Below, piece after piece: positions 6,818-15,592 of a DNA stretch of 64,000 nt. Each line of letters opens with the position of its first letter. Positions within the stretch are counted from its first letter, which is position 1. The stretch covers positions 310,001-374,000 of the forward strand of contig QAIB01000003.1 of the NCBI GenBank assembly GCA_030418545.1. Direction: 5' to 3'. The position numbers and the translations under genes are program-made. A model generated the notes under the pieces. That model had not been told where the DNA came from, made no database searches, and saw nothing but the letters and a program-made list of their open reading frames with translations. The stretch is from Xenophilus aerolatus (GTDB lineage: Bacteria > Pseudomonadota > Gammaproteobacteria > Burkholderiales > Burkholderiaceae_C).

Positions 6818-9800
6818 TTACTTCGCCGCCTCCACCTTCATCCGCGCATTCGGCACCTCGCCGAACATCTCGGGCGCATACATCGCCTCCACCCGGCTGG
6901 GTGGCAGCGCGAAGTCGCCGACGTTGTTGAGGCGCACCGTGTACTCCATCTTCACCGTGCCCTTGGGCAGGTACTCGTAATAGCTGCGGAAGGACTCGAA
7001 GCTGCGCTCCTCGAAGGCCGGCCATCCGGCGCCGCTGGACTTCTTCTCGCCCTGCGTGGCGATCTGCGAGTCGCGGCCCAGGCCGCCGCCCAGGATGGTG
7101 GCGCCGCCGGGGATGGGGTCGGTGATGGCGACCCAGGTCATGTCGGCGCTGGCGTTGACCTCCAGCGTAACGCGCAGCACGTCGCCGCGCGTGTATTTGC
7201 CGCTCGTGGCCTGTTCCACCGGGGTGATGATCTTCTTGATCGCATAGCCGGCGGCGAAGGGGGCCTTCAGCTGCACGGCGGCCAGCGACTGCAGCGTGAG
7301 CCAGGGCTTGCCGGTGCCCTGCTGCGTGACGAGCAGCGTGTCACGCACCGGAGGGCTGGGCCACGGCAGGAACATGCTGTTGTTGCGCAGGTTGCCCGGC
7401 GAGGCCGGGGCGCCGAAGAAGGTGGTCTGGTTGGGCGCGCCCTGCGGGTCGCTCGCCTTGATGCGTTCGACCTTGCTCCAGTCCACCTGGGCCTTGGCGG
7501 CACCGATGGTGGCGGCGGTGATCCCGGTCACGGGCGTGCTCTCGAAGGCCTTGCTGAACTTGTCCAGCGCCAGGCCGCCCCAGAGGTTGGCCGTGGTGGT
7601 GTGCCAGGCGCCGTTCTGCTGCCGGGCGATGAAGCCGTTGGCGAGCTTGCCGATGTCGTCCTTCCAGGCCGGGTCGTCCATCACCGCGAGCAGCAGGCGC
7701 GCGGTGTTGACGTCGCCGTTGGTCATCAGCCACCACCAGTAGTCGTCGCGCTCGGTGCTGAAGATCAGCTTGGTGCCCTGGTACGACAGCCGTGCCTTGA
7801 GCACGTTGCTGGCTTCGTCCATGCGCTGCTCGCGCTGCGGCACGTCCTTCACCCGCTTGAGGATGTTGTACCAGTCGATCACCGCGCTGGTGGGCCACTG
7901 GTTGGGCGCGATCGTGATGCTGGTCGTCATCGCGCCGGTGGCCTTGCCGTAGCGCGACAGGGCTTCCAGTGCGGCCAGCTTGCGCACGTCCAGGTCCTTG
8001 CGCGGGCTCCAGAACTCGCGCTGGATGCGGCCTTCGACGAACGCGATCAGGCCGGCTTCCATCGGGGCGCGCACGTCGTCGGGCAGGGCGAAGGCGGGGT
8101 TCAGCGCCGCTGCCTCGTTCGTCGCGGCGAGCAGGTAGCTGGTGAGGATGTCGCTGCCGCGATTCGCCTCGCCGTCGCGCGGCGGGAAGTAGTTGGCCAG
8201 GCCGTCGCTGTCGAGGTAGCTCGGGATCTGCGTGGCCACGCCCTGCCACATCTTGCCGTCGCGCAGGCCCACCGCCTTGCTGGTCTTCTGCTCCAGGCAG
8301 ATGAAGGGGTAGTTGGCGAACCAGTCGCGCACGCCGGGCATGCCTTCGGCCAGCCTGGGCTGCAGCGCCAGCTTCAGGCCGCCGCGGCCGGGCAGGGCGT
8401 CCGCGGGTGGTGCGACGTCGAGCGTGAAGGGCCCGTCGATCTGCACCAGCGTGGCCTGCTGCACCGTCAGCGGCACGGCGGGCACGATGCGCTGCCGCAC
8501 CTTGAGCGCGTCGCGCGCACCGCCGACCGTGTCCCTGGCCTCGATCTCCCAGAGGATCGCCTCGGCACGCGTCTGCGCGAGCTGCGCCGGTGCGGTCACG
8601 GTCCAGGCCACTTCGCGTGCCTCGCCGGCGGGGATGTCCACCGTCTGCGGCTCCAGCGTAAGCAGGGTGGCGCGCGGTGTGGCTTCCACCTTCATCGCCT
8701 TGCCCGTGGTGTTGCGCAGCGTGATCTGGGCGCGGAACTGGTCCTCCTCGCGCACCAGGGGCGGCAGGCCGCTGATGATCTGCAGGTCCTGCGTGCTCTG
8801 GATGGTGGTCTGGCCCGTGCCGAAGAGGCCGGTGCCGGCATCGGCCACCGCGACGATGCGGAAGGTGGTCAGTGCGTCATTCAGCGGCACCGTCACCACG
8901 GCCTGGCCGTTGGCGTCGAGCACGACCTTGGGGTTCCACAGCAGCAGGGTGTCGAGCAGTTCGCGCGTCTGCCCCTTGCCGCCGCCGCCGCCTGCAGGCA
9001 CGGCCTTCTTGCCGTAGTGGCGCCGGCCCACGATCTCCATCTGCGCGGTGGAGGTGCTCACGCCCCAGCTGCGTCGCTGCAGCATGGCCTCGAGCAGGTT
9101 CCAGCTGTCGTTGGGCATCAGCTCCAGCAGGGCCTGGTCGACGGCAGCGAGCGCCACCTCGGCGCCGGCCGCGGGCTTGCCGTCGGGCAGCTTGCCGGTG
9201 ATGGTGACCTGCGCCTTGGTGCGCACGGTGTAGCTGGGCTTGTCGGCCGCCACCTTGACCTCGATCTGGTGCGCCTGCGTGCCGACGCGGATCTCCGCCA
9301 GGCCGAAGCGGTAGGCGGGTTTCGACAGGTCCACCATCGCCGTCGGCGCGGTGTATTCCTTGCCCTCGACCCAGAAGGCCGTCCACCACTCGCGCGGCGC
9401 CTTCCAGCCCCAGGTGAAGAACGAATACCAGGGCACGTCGCGCAGGCGGCCGCGCAGGGCCAGCACGCTCACGTACACGTTCGGGCCCCACTCGGGCTTG
9501 ACCTGCAGGCTGATGGTCGGGTCCTGGCCGTTGAGCTGCACCACCTGCGTATCGATGATGCCCTCGCGCTCCACGGCCACCAGCGCAGTGGCGAAGCGGA
9601 AAGGGCTGCGCACCTGGAACTTGGCGACTTCGCCGGGCTGGTAGGCCTTCTTCTCGGGCAGCACGTCGATGCGGTCGTGGTCCTCGCCGCCGAACCACAG
9701 CTCGCCCTGCTTCGTGACCCACACGGTGCTCGCGGCCTTGCTGGCGCGGCCGTCCTTGTCGGTGGCGGTGGCGACCAGCTCGACCTGGCCGGCTTCCTTG

Positions 9801-12800
9801 AGCTGCGATTCGCACAGCACCAGGCCGCGCGCGTCGCTCCTGCCCGAACACACCGTGCCCAGCGGCTTGACCTCGGTCTTGTTGTCGTAGGTGTAGAAGC
9901 CGCCGACCATGCGCTTGCGGCTGGTGGTGGTGATGCGCGCCACGGCGTTCACCTCGACCTTGGCGTCGGCCACCGGCTTGCCGGTGAGGTCGAGCGCCAG
10001 GGCCTGGAACTTGAGCTTCTTGTCGGTGGAGACCCAGCCCTCGGTCTTCAGGCCGACGACGACGGCCGCGGGCCACAGCGTCTGCACGCTGCGGATCGTC
10101 TGCAACTCGCCGTTGGGGTCGGAGTAGGTGGCCTCGATCAGCAGTTCGCGCGGTGCGGCCTTGGCCTGTGGCACCTTGTCGATGGTGAGCTTGCCGGCGC
10201 CGTTGCGGTCCAGCGTGAGCGGCAGCTTGTCGGCGATGACGCGTGTGTCCTGCGAGGCCGAGGCCTCCTCGTCGGCGTCCACGGCCGCATCGCCCTCCTG
10301 CTTGCGCGGCGGCGAGAAGCTGAAGCTGTCGTAGTCGGCGAAGTTGAGCGACTTGCCGCGCGTCATGGCCGACACGCGCACCGGCAGGTTGGCCGCGCCG
10401 CCGCCCGAGACGTAGTTGATCTGCACGTCGGTCGGCACCGCGGTCACGGCGATCAGCGGCTTCTTGTCGCTGGGCGCGACGCGGCCTTCCAGCACCGGCA
10501 GGCGGAACTCCTCGACGCGGAACATGCCCGTGGAGAAGCTGCGTCGGCCGCCGCTGTCGCCGTCGCCTTCTTCCTCTTCACTGCGCTTGCCACCGTCCTT
10601 GCTGCTGCGCAGCTCGACCGTGTACACGCCCAGCTTGGCCGCGGCCGGGATCGCGAAGCTGTTCTCGGCGCTCTGGCCGCCGGTGCCGGTCTTGCGCCAG
10701 GCCAGCGGCTGGGTGAACTGCTGCCCGCTGCCCACATGGGTGATGACCAGGGTGTCCGGCGCCTCCTGCGGCAGACCGAAGCCCTGGCGGGTCTGGGTGC
10801 GGATGAGGTGCTTCATCGACACCGTCTCGCCCGCGCGCAGCAGTGGCCGGTCGAAGATCGTGTGCGCCACCACGTCGGGCTCGGGCTGCAGGCTGGTCGG
10901 CACGTTGAAGCGCCAGGGCTCGATGCCGCGCTGCCAGTCGCTCCAGGTGAAGGCGAGGTCTTCCACGCCCGCTGCGTCCTTGGCCCGGGCGCTCACGAAG
11001 TACGCGTTGCTGCCGTAGTCGTCGTCGCTGTTGCAGTTGGGCGCTTCGGGCGACACGCCCGCGAGCAAGGCCAGGCCCTTCGCATCGGTGGTGGCCGTGG
11101 CGACTTCCTTGCCGTCGCAGCCCGACACGCGCACCGTGGCGCCGGCCACCGGCTGGCCCTTGTCGAGCGTGGTGACCCATGCCGCTGCGTTCTCGCGGCC
11201 CAGCTTGAAGTGCACCGCCAGGTTGGTCGCCAGCGCCGTGGTGCGCACGTACATCGTGCGGCCTGCCCCGTAGCGCTCGTCGAGCAGCGCGTCGCCCAGC
11301 TTTTGCGACGCGATCTCCAGCACGTGGAAGCCGGGGGTCAGCGGGATGCCGACGACCTCGAAGGGCCGGTTGTCGCCAGCGTCCGACTTCGGCACGTCCA
11401 GCATCCTGGCGCCCGGCTGCTTGCCCAGCAGCGACACCATGCGCGTCTGCACGTTCGTGCGGTCGTCCTTGTCGATGACTGGCGGCAGCGCCATCTTGCT
11501 GTCCTGCTGCGCCGTCTTGCGCAAGACGGTGTAGCCGTTGTCGTAACGGCGCACCTTGCGGAACCACGCGATGATCTCGGCGTCGGTCTTCGGGTTCAGG
11601 TCGCTGACCTTGCCGGGCGTGAGCGCGTTGACCTGCAGGGCCGGCTCGACGCGCCGCACCGTCACCGGCATCAGCGCCACACCGTCGGGCTCGGCCAGGC
11701 GTTCGACCACGCCGAAGGGCGAGGCCGCGAACTTGGCCAGCGGCGGCATCGGCCCGGTGGCGGTCTTGAGCGGAAAGCTCTCGGGCGTGGCCAGCGGCCG
11801 GCCCGAGGCGTCCTCGAAGCCCTTGGGCAGTTCGATGGTGAAGGGGGTCTGCTCCGGGAAGGGGCCGGGCAGCGTGACCGACTCGACCACCGCATCGTCG
11901 CCGGCGTTCTCGTCGTCGAACTTCGGCTGGATCGTCTGGCCACCGCCCTTCATCGTGATCTGCGACGCCAGCTTGCGCGTGACCGGCGCGTTGAAGCTCA
12001 GCGACATGGGCTTGAGCGGCAGGCAGGCGGCCTGCGCGTTCTCGCGCTCGCAACTGAAGGACACCGCGAAGGGCTCGCGGACCTGGAAGTTGAAGCGCTT
12101 CTCCACGTTGTTGGCGATGCCCGAGGGCGTGGCCACGCCCTTGCCGTAGACCAGCTGCACGCGGGCGCTGGCGCCGAGGCGCCGGTTGCACTGCAGCGTC
12201 ACGAAGCGCAGCGGGTCTTTCTTCGCCGACTCGGCGTTGCCCTGGGCCTTGAGCAGTTCGTCGCGTGGCGCGCCGTCCAGCAGCTTCACCGGGATGCGCT
12301 CGCCCACGCCATCGGCCGCGCACCACATGTTCTCGCGCACGCTCTGCAGGCTGGCGGGCCCGTTGAGTTCGAGCAGGAAGAACTGCTCCTCGTCGATGCG
12401 CCCGCCGCCGGGCGTCACGTAGCGCACGAATGGCCCACCGCTATTGAATTGATAGCGCTCTGCGCCCGTCAGCTCTGCGCCCGAGGCCGATTTGAATCCC
12501 GCAACCCGTGTCACCGTGCAGCGCACGCCAGGGGGCAGGTCGTTCTCGAAGTCGAAGACCCAGCGCTTCTCGCCCGTCCAGCGGCCCGTGCCCTTGCCGG
12601 CCTGCGCGTCGCTGCAGCTCACGGCGAGCGGGGCGGGCGCCTTGGGATCGCCGAAGTTGACCGCCGCCTGGTCGAAGGTGGCCACCACCTGCCGCACGCG
12701 CGAGACCTCGCCCTGGGGCGTGAGGTTGGTGATGGTGAGCGCCTGGGCCGATGCCGCGCCGAGCGCGAGCGCGGCGAGGACGAACAGTCGTTTTTGGATC

Positions 12801-12811
12801 GATCGGGTCAC
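6818..12811 (-). CDS. Alpha-2-macroglobulin-like periplasmic protein (YfhM/MagD-type)
   Basis: The protein has 1997 residues. The start is GTG at 12811, preceded by AGGAGG, and gives a clean Sec signal MTRSIQKRLFVLAALALGAASAQA. No lipobox cysteine follows, so it should be soluble in the periplasm. The thioester motif C1505-L-E-Q lies in YPFICLEQKTSKAVGL, followed by a helical thioester-domain region. Earlier parts contain macroglobulin-type beta domains and a LLLWNPKVVLDANGQAVVTVPLNDALTTFRI segment typical of bacterial homologues. Such proteins trap proteases that reach the periplasm. Bacterial members are often next to pbpC (penicillin-binding protein 1C); no pbpC is nearby here. It is longer than the E. 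coli protein of about 1650 residues. A dispersed-repeat copy overlaps codons 106-124. Confidence 0.93.
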   Translation of the reverse strand: MTRSIQKRLFVLAALALGAASAQALTITNLTPQGEVSRVRQVVATFDQAAVNFGDPKAPAPLAVSCSDAQAGKGTGRWTGEKRWVFDFENDLPPGVRCTVTRVAGFKSASGAELTGAERYQFNSGGPFVRYVTPGGGRIDEEQFFLLELNGPASLQSVRENMWCAADGVGERIPVKLLDGAPRDELLKAQGNAESAKKDPLRFVTLQCNRRLGASARVQLVYGKGVATPSGIANNVEKRFNFQVREPFAVSFSCERENAQAACLPLKPMSLSFNAPVTRKLASQITMKGGGQTIQPKFDDENAGDDAVVESVTLPGPFPEQTPFTIELPKGFEDASGRPLATPESFPLKTATGPMPPLAKFAASPFGVVERLAEPDGVALMPVTVRRVEPALQVNALTPGKVSDLNPKTDAEIIAWFRKVRRYDNGYTVLRKTAQQDSKMALPPVIDKDDRTNVQTRMVSLLGKQPGARMLDVPKSDAGDNRPFEVVGIPLTPGFHVLEIASQKLGDALLDERYGAGRTMYVRTTALATNLAVHFKLGRENAAAWVTTLDKGQPVAGATVRVSGCDGKEVATATTDAKGLALLAGVSPEAPNCNSDDDYGSNAYFVSARAKDAAGVEDLAFTWSDWQRGIEPWRFNVPTSLQPEPDVVAHTIFDRPLLRAGETVSMKHLIRTQTRQGFGLPQEAPDTLVITHVGSGQQFTQPLAWRKTGTGGQSAENSFAIPAAAKLGVYTVELRSSKDGGKRSEEEEGDGDSGGRRSFSTGMFRVEEFRLPVLEGRVAPSDKKPLIAVTAVPTDVQINYVSGGGAANLPVRVSAMTRGKSLNFADYDSFSFSPPRKQEGDAAVDADEEASASQDTRVIADKLPLTLDRNGAGKLTIDKVPQAKAAPRELLIEATYSDPNGELQTIRSVQTLWPAAVVVGLKTEGWVSTDKKLKFQALALDLTGKPVADAKVEVNAVARITTTSRKRMVGGFYTYDNKTEVKPLGTVCSGRSDARGLVLCESQLKEAGQVELVATATDKDGRASKAASTVWVTKQGELWFGGEDHDRIDVLPEKKAYQPGEVAKFQVRSPFRFATALVAVEREGIIDTQVVQLNGQDPTISLQVKPEWGPNVYVSVLALRGRLRDVPWYSFFTWGWKAPREWWTAFWVEGKEYTAPTAMVDLSKPAYRFGLAEIRVGTQAHQIEVKVAADKPSYTVRTKAQVTITGKLPDGKPAAGAEVALAAVDQALLELMPNDSWNLLEAMLQRRSWGVSTSTAQMEIVGRRHYGKKAVPAGGGGGKGQTRELLDTLLLWNPKVVLDANGQAVVTVPLNDALTTFRIVAVADAGTGLFGTGQTTIQSTQDLQIISGLPPLVREEDQFRAQITLRNTTGKAMKVEATPRATLLTLEPQTVDIPAGEAREVAWTVTAPAQLAQTRAEAILWEIEARDTVGGARDALKVRQRIVPAVPLTVQQATLVQIDGPFTLDVAPPADALPGRGGLKLALQPRLAEGMPGVRDWFANYPFICLEQKTSKAVGLRDGKMWQGVATQIPSYLDSDGLANYFPPRDGEANRGSDILTSYLLAATNEAAALNPAFALPDDVRAPMEAGLIAFVEGRIQREFWSPRKDLDVRKLAALEALSRYGKATGAMTTSITIAPNQWPTSAVIDWYNILKRVKDVPQREQRMDEASNVLKARLSYQGTKLIFSTERDDYWWWLMTNGDVNTARLLLAVMDDPAWKDDIGKLANGFIARQQNGAWHTTTANLWGGLALDKFSKAFESTPVTGITAATIGAAKAQVDWSKVERIKASDPQGAPNQTTFFGAPASPGNLRNNSMFLPWPSPPVRDTLLVTQQGTGKPWLTLQSLAAVQLKAPFAAGYAIKKIITPVEQATSGKYTRGDVLRVTLEVNASADMTWVAITDPIPGGATILGGGLGRDSQIATQGEKKSSGAGWPAFEERSFESFRSYYEYLPKGTVKMEYTVRLNNVGDFALPPSRVEAMYAPEMFGEVPNARMKVEAAK
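12440..12496 (+). repeat. Dispersed repeat family 1, copy in the macroglobulin coding region
   Basis: It starts with the dyad GCTATTGAATTGATAGC (12440-12456), continues with GCTCTGCGCCCGTC and ends GAGGCCGATTTGAAT. The same order of blocks is seen in copies near 37394, 41640 and 61499. Here it is read antisense as codons 106-124 of the macroglobulin gene. Those residues (ending in QFNSGGP) still look like a normal family segment, so it may replace rather than lengthen the protein. Confidence 0.6.
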
Positions 12812-12875
12812 TTCTTCCGGGCCTCCTGTACAGGGGCGGGAGCGTAGCCGAAGTCGTGGGTCCGGGCGCTTCGCT

Positions 12876-13637
12876 TCAGCGCGTGTTGACCCACACGCGC
12901 GTGCGATCGTCCGCGCGTGACATCTCCATCCGTATCTCGAAGCGGTCGGCCCGGTACCAGCCGAGCAGCCACTGGACGGCCGTGCCCGCTTCATCGAACA
13001 CGACGCGCTCCAGGTGCAGCACGGGCTCGTGCTCGTGGATGCCGAGCGCCGACGCGATGGGCGCCGGGCACCGTTCCGCGCGCACCGTCTGCTGCGCGCC
13101 ACCGATCTTCACGCCGCCGTCTTCCAGGGCCGCGATGAGCGGGCGCTTCGACAGCCGCGAGCGGTCCAGCAGGTGTGCCAGCGGCTCGAGGATGAAACTT
13201 TCGGTGTATGTCAGCGCCAAGCCAGCGCGGCTGCGCAGCCGGACGACCCGCAGCACCTGCTCGCCGGGGGTGAGGCCCAGGGCGCGGGCCACCGGCACGC
13301 TGGCGGCGACGCGGCCGAAGCGAAGCACCTTGCGCTGGTCGGGCCGCCCGCGGTCGAGGAACTGGTCGACGTGCTCGCGCAGGAGGCGGCGCGACCCCGC
13401 GTGTCCGCTGGTGGTGGCGACGGTCCCGCGCCGCTCGTGCCGCGTCACCAGGCCCTGGTCTTCCAGCCGCTGCAGCGCGTGGCGAACGGTCACGCGCGCC
13501 ACGCCGAACTCCTGCGCCAGCTCCCGCTCGGCGGGCAGCGTGCCCTCGGCGAACGCGCCGCTGCGGATGCGCTCCGCCAGGGCGATTTCGACGCGGTGGT
13601 ACTTCGCAACGGGACTGCGCCTCGGGTCGCTGGGCAT
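12876..13637 (-). CDS. GntR-family (HutC/UTRA) transcriptional regulator
   Basis: A 253-residue protein. Residues about 10-75 form the GntR winged helix (VEIALAERIRSGAFAEGTLPAERELAQEFGVARVTVRHALQRLEDQGLVTRHERRGTVA). The rest is a UTRA effector domain, with LTPGEQVLRVVRLRSRAGLALTYTESFI and a final WLLGWYRADRFEIRMEMSR segment. The start at 13637 (MPSDPRRSPVAKYHRVEI) fits the family; codons upstream to 13766 belong to the intergenic region. It is divergent from the Bug/lyase/hydro-lyase operon, its probable target, with the operon's substrate or an acyl derivative as likely ligand. Confidence 0.92.
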   Translation of the reverse strand: MPSDPRRSPVAKYHRVEIALAERIRSGAFAEGTLPAERELAQEFGVARVTVRHALQRLEDQGLVTRHERRGTVATTSGHAGSRRLLREHVDQFLDRGRPDQRKVLRFGRVAASVPVARALGLTPGEQVLRVVRLRSRAGLALTYTESFILEPLAHLLDRSRLSKRPLIAALEDGGVKIGGAQQTVRAERCPAPIASALGIHEHEPVLHLERVVFDEAGTAVQWLLGWYRADRFEIRMEMSRADDRTRVWVNTR

Positions 13638-13746
13638 GCGGGGGCACCTCACGGCTGGTTCCAGAAATAGTACCAGTGGTCCCATTGTGGAGGGCTGGCG
13701 GATCCAGATACTCGGCCTCGGAGACAAAAACGTAGAGGTGACGCAG
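13638..13746. promoter_or_regulatory. Divergent promoter region for GntR gene and dicarboxylate operon
   Basis: This 109-base gap contains a short dyad ACCA-G-TGGT at 13672-13680 within an AT-richer patch (AATAGTACCAGTGGTCCC). It is a candidate GntR operator by position only; no second copy was seen. Confidence 0.4.
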
Positions 13747-14715
13747 ATGCTTCGCAGACAACTCATCCAGGGCCTGGCCGGCGGCGCGCTGTCGGCGCTG
13801 GCGCCGGCGCTCGTCGCCCAGGCCCGCTATCCATCGCGGCCCCTGTCGCTGGTCGTGCCCTTCGCGGCCGGCGGCGGCGGCGACACCACCGCCCGGCTGC
13901 TGGCCAAGGGCCTCGCCGAGCGGCTCGACGGCACGGTGGTGGTGGACAACCGCGCGGGCGCCAGCGGCAACATCGGCGCGGCCTACGTGATGCGTTCCGC
14001 GCCGGACGGCTACACGCTGCTGAGCCTGTCGAGCACCTATGGCATCCAGGCCGCGGTGGGCAAGCCCGGCTTCGATGCCGTCGCCGACATGCAGCCGGTC
14101 ATCCTGGCCACGCGGGATCCGCTGGTCCTGCTGGTCCACCCCTCGGCGCCCTGGCGCAGCGCACGCGAACTGGCCGCGGCGGCGCAGAAGGCACCGGGCA
14201 CCATCAGCCACGGCTCCGCGGGCGCAGGCTCCATCGCGCACCTGGGCATGGAGGAGCTCGCAGTGGCGATGGGCGCGAAATTCCTGCACGTGCCCTACAA
14301 GGGGTCGTCGGCTGCCATGACCGACCTGCTCGGTGGCAATGTGCAGCTGGTGCTGACGACCACCACCTTCGCCGGTGCCTACGTCAAGTCGGGCAAGGTC
14401 CGGGCGCTGGGCCTGTCTGGCGCGAAGCGGCTGAGCGTGCTGCCGGCCGTGCCGACCTTCGACGAGCAGGGCTATGCCTACGCGGTGTTCGACTGGAAGG
14501 CGGTCGCCGGCCCCAAGGGGATGCCGGCCGAGGTCACGGCCCGGCTGAACAAATCGCTCAACGAGGTGCTCGCCAGTCCCGAGGTGTCGGCCCGCTTCGA
14601 GGCGGATGGCTCGACGGTGGTGGGCGGCGCGCCGGAGCTGCTAACGCAGACGCTGCGTGCCGACATCGCGCGCTGGCAGGCGCTGGTCGGCAGGACCGGC
14701 ATCCGGCTGGAATGA
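13747..14715 (+). CDS. Bug-family (TctC-type) substrate-binding protein
   Basis: The 322-residue protein starts MLRRQLIQGLAGGALSALAPALVAQA, an export signal. It continues YPSRPLSLVVPFAAGGGGDTTARLLAKGL, VVVDNRAGASGNIGAAYVMRSAPDGYTLL, GSIAHLGMEELAVAMGAKFLHVPYKGSSAAMTDLLGGNVQLVL and the final PAEVTARLNKSLNEVLASPEV. These are the complete set of Bug landmarks. It delivers a carboxylate-type solute to a TctAB-like permease, which is not encoded in this operon. It sits 4 bases upstream of the lyase gene, so its ligand is probably the substrate of the downstream enzymes. Confidence 0.93.
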   Translation: MLRRQLIQGLAGGALSALAPALVAQARYPSRPLSLVVPFAAGGGGDTTARLLAKGLAERLDGTVVVDNRAGASGNIGAAYVMRSAPDGYTLLSLSSTYGIQAAVGKPGFDAVADMQPVILATRDPLVLLVHPSAPWRSARELAAAAQKAPGTISHGSAGAGSIAHLGMEELAVAMGAKFLHVPYKGSSAAMTDLLGGNVQLVLTTTTFAGAYVKSGKVRALGLSGAKRLSVLPAVPTFDEQGYAYAVFDWKAVAGPKGMPAEVTARLNKSLNEVLASPEVSARFEADGSTVVGGAPELLTQTLRADIARWQALVGRTGIRLE

Positions 14716-14719
14716 GGAG

Positions 14720-15592
14720 ATGCGGGTGGACGACTCCCTGAATCGCCGGCTGCGCCGCCAGCTGGTCCCCGGTGCCGGCCTCATGATGCCCGGTGCCGCC
14801 AACGCGTTGACGGCGCGCCTGATCGAGGCGGCGGGCCATCCGCTGCTCATGGTGAGCGGTGCCGCGGTGGCCAACACCTTCCTGGGCGTGCCCGACATCG
14901 GCCTCAGCTCGGTCACGGAACTGGCCCTGCATGTGGAGGCGATCCGCGACGCGGTGGGCATCCCCATCGTGGTCGATGCCGATACCGGCTTCGGCAACGC
15001 CCTCAATGTGCGCCGCACGGTGCGCACGCTCGAGCGTGCCGGGGCCAACGCCGTCATGCTGGAGGACCAGACCTTTCCCAAGCGCTGCGGCCACTTCGAC
15101 GGCAAGTCGGTGGTGCCCGTGGCCGAGATGGTGGCCAAGATCCATGCGGCGGTCGATGCGCGCACGGACGCCGACATGGTGATCCTTGCGCGCACCGATG
15201 CCCGGGCCGTCGAGGGCCTGGACGCTGCCCTGCAGCGCGCGCGGGCTTACCGCGCCGCGGGTGCCGACATGCTGTTCATCGAGGCGCCGTTGGACCGCGA
15301 CGAACTCCTGGCCATTCCGCGCGAGGTGCCGGGGCTGCACCTGTGCAACATGGTGGTCGGCGGGCGCACGCCCTTGCTGCCGCGCGAAGAACTCGCGCAG
15401 GCGGGCTTCGCGGCGGTCTGCTATGCCAACGCGGCGCTCCAGGCCTCGGCGCTCGCGATGCGCAGCGTGCTGCAGCACCTGCACACGCACGGCTCGGTGG
15501 CAGGCGCCGAGGCGCAGCTCATGAGCTTCGCCGAGCGGCAGGCGATGCTGGGCGCCGGGGACTATGCCGAGCTGGAGCGCCGCTACGCATGA
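14720..15592 (+). CDS. Isocitrate lyase/PEP mutase superfamily lyase (2-methylisocitrate- or 2,3-dimethylmalate-lyase-like)
   Basis: A 290-residue TIM-barrel enzyme. It shows GAANALTARLIEAAGHPLLMVSGAAVANTFLGVPDIGL, VVDADTGFGNALNVRRTVRTLERAGANAVMLEDQTFPKRCGHFDGK (metal-binding Asp residues and the K-R-C-G-H catalytic motif) and ILARTDARAVEGLDAALQRARAYRAAGADMLFIEAP. The KRCGH motif indicates a true lyase of 2-alkylmalate or isocitrate-like acids rather than a phosphonopyruvate mutase. It likely gives pyruvate or another oxoacid plus a carboxylate. It overlaps the LeuC-like gene by four bases (ATGA), so the two are translationally coupled. The exact substrate is unknown. Confidence 0.85.
   Translation: MRVDDSLNRRLRRQLVPGAGLMMPGAANALTARLIEAAGHPLLMVSGAAVANTFLGVPDIGLSSVTELALHVEAIRDAVGIPIVVDADTGFGNALNVRRTVRTLERAGANAVMLEDQTFPKRCGHFDGKSVVPVAEMVAKIHAAVDARTDADMVILARTDARAVEGLDAALQRARAYRAAGADMLFIEAPLDRDELLAIPREVPGLHLCNMVVGGRTPLLPREELAQAGFAAVCYANAALQASALAMRSVLQHLHTHGSVAGAEAQLMSFAERQAMLGAGDYAELERRYA

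Noticed and set aside
6550-6930. Short open frames between acr3 and the macroglobulin gene
   Set aside because: No ribosome site, no homology character, and they run into the macroglobulin coding region antisense.
6776-12847. A 2023-codon open frame on the plus strand
   Set aside because: It is the antisense shadow of the macroglobulin gene. Its product is rich in R, H, G and A without any family motif, as GC-rich antisense frames usually are.
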